From: an uncultured Oscillospiraceae bacterium
Lineage (GTDB): Bacteria > Bacillota > Clostridia > Oscillospirales > Oscillospiraceae
Direction: 5' to 3'
DNA length: 64,000 nucleotides
Assembly: GCA_934567355.1 (NCBI GenBank)
Contig: CAKTJC010000007.1
Span: 1 to 64,000 of the forward strand
Shown piece after piece: positions 63,465 through 64,000 of the stretch. The notes under the pieces were generated by a model that did no database searches, was not told where the DNA came from, and was given only the letters and a program-made list of their open reading frames with translations. The translations under genes and the position numbers were made by a program. Numbering within the stretch: position 1 is the stretch's first letter; each line of letters begins with the position of its first letter.

Positions 63465-64000
63465 TATATAGAACCGTTTTCCCGCATTCGGTCGATCTCG
63501 TCCCCGGTGTAGCCCAGGTCGGTGAGGATCTGCCGGTTGTGCTCGCCCAGCATGGGGGCGCAGCCGCGGATGTGGGGATTGGTGCGGGTCATCTTGATGC
63601 CCTGGTTGGTGATGCGCACGGTGCCGATCTGGGGGTGCTCCACGTCGGCATACATCCGGCGGGCATCCCGGAAATGGGGATTTTCCGCCACCTGCGCCAC
63701 ATTCAGGATGGGCGCGGCGGGCAGACCCACGGCCAGCAGCTTTTCCAGCAGCTCATCGTTGGTCATTTTGGAGGTCTCCTCCGCGATCAGCCGATCCAGC
63801 TCGAGCCTGTTTTTCACCCGGGCGTCCACGGTGACGAAGGCGGGATCGTCGATCCACTCCTCCCTGCCCAGCACCCTGGCCAGCTTCGGCCATTCCCGGG
63901 TGTGACCGGCGGAGATGGCCACCATGCCGTCCTTGGTGGGGTAGGTATTGCCGGGGGCGGTGGCCTCGAAGGTATTGCCCCGGGGGACCGGGATCTTGCC
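63464..64000 (-). CDS. Class III CoA-transferase, C-terminal part (runs off the window)
   Basis: The frame is open to the window edge and encodes about 178 residues. They match the C-terminal half of the enzyme at 55903-57087: PGNTYPTKDGMVAIS, DPAFVTVDARVKNRLELD, GLPAAPILNVAQVAENPHF and MLGEHNRQIL. The start and the catalytic Asp lie outside. Its TAG stop is formed by the last base of the MITE and the TA flank, so the native end may have been changed by insertion. Confidence 0.88.
   Translation of the reverse strand, partial: GKIPVPRGNTFEATAPGNTYPTKDGMVAISAGHTREWPKLARVLGREEWIDDPAFVTVDARVKNRLELDRLIAEETSKMTNDELLEKLLAVGLPAAPILNVAQVAENPHFRDARRMYADVEHPQIGTVRITNQGIKMTRTNPHIRGCAPMLGEHNRQILTDLGYTGDEIDRMRENGSI

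Noticed and set aside
50778..64000. Bile-acid inducible (bai) operon, suggested by CaiB/BaiF-type genes
   Set aside because: Oxidoreductases of the bai type and a bile acid CoA ligase are absent, and DASS carriers and a cycloisomerase-type enzyme do not fit.

Overview
The window looks like a chromosomal segment of a gut-type Clostridia, most likely order Oscillospirales. The reasons are GC-rich coding sequence with strong AGGAGG-type ribosome sites, secreted proteins with Gram-positive signal peptides, CcpA-era style sugar ABC operons, a DUF1292 protein, a DltA/B/C/D-like cassette, and many short palindromic repeats between genes. Genus cannot be fixed from the sequence. No rRNA, tRNA or CRISPR array was seen.

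Layout. 1-2560 holds small unknown genes, more AT-rich than the rest, beside the end of a miniature inverted-repeat element. 2916-10777 (+) holds housekeeping genes: DUF1292 protein, acyl-CoA synthetase, membrane acyltransferase, cca, gluQ and a sugar nucleotidyltransferase. 10995-20707 (-) is a galactan-utilisation operon: binding protein, two permeases, a deacetylase/hydrolase-like enzyme, a cytoplasmic and a secreted GH53 galactanase, and TraX. 21017-24180 (-) is a second cluster of small unknown genes. 24658-27031 holds a LacI regulator and a D,D-carboxypeptidase. 27492-36997 (-) is a dlt-like surface acylation cassette (carrier protein, adenylation enzyme, MBOAT, SGNH/DltD-like protein) that also has a second adenylation enzyme and a secreted GH2 beta-galactosidase. 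37372-46575 (-) is a second sugar operon: CBM9-like protein, binding protein, two GH3 enzymes, two permeases and an MsmX/UgpC-type ATPase. A YesM-type sensor kinase (46844-48634) diverges from it. 48737-50567 is a three-gene operon (MBL-fold protein, PH-like protein, amidohydrolase). 50778-64000 (-) is a CoA-dependent catabolic region: two SLC13/DASS carriers, an enolase-superfamily enzyme, two paralogous alpha/beta hydrolases, an SCP2-like protein, two class III CoA-transferases, a thiolase, an HMG-CoA-synthase-like/DUF35 fusion and a PucR regulator.

How it fits together (inference). Secreted GH53 and GH2 enzymes would cut beta-galactans outside the cell, ABC systems would import oligosaccharides, and cytoplasmic GH53 would finish them. 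The only ABC ATPase in view (37372-38481) may energise both transporters. The dlt-like cassette probably decorates a surface polymer with an acyl group. Its second adenylation enzyme lacks the Asp that normally binds an amino group, so the cassette may load two kinds of acyl group. In the last region, DASS carriers would import a carboxylate, the CoA-transferases activate it, and the thiolase and HMGS-like/DUF35 pair make or break a C-C bond.

Three families of structured palindromic repeats and a 163-bp TA-flanked MITE-like element lie between the genes. In several repeat copies the stem sequences differ but still pair. Two genes take their stop codon from a MITE junction, and two read their C-terminus out of a palindromic repeat.
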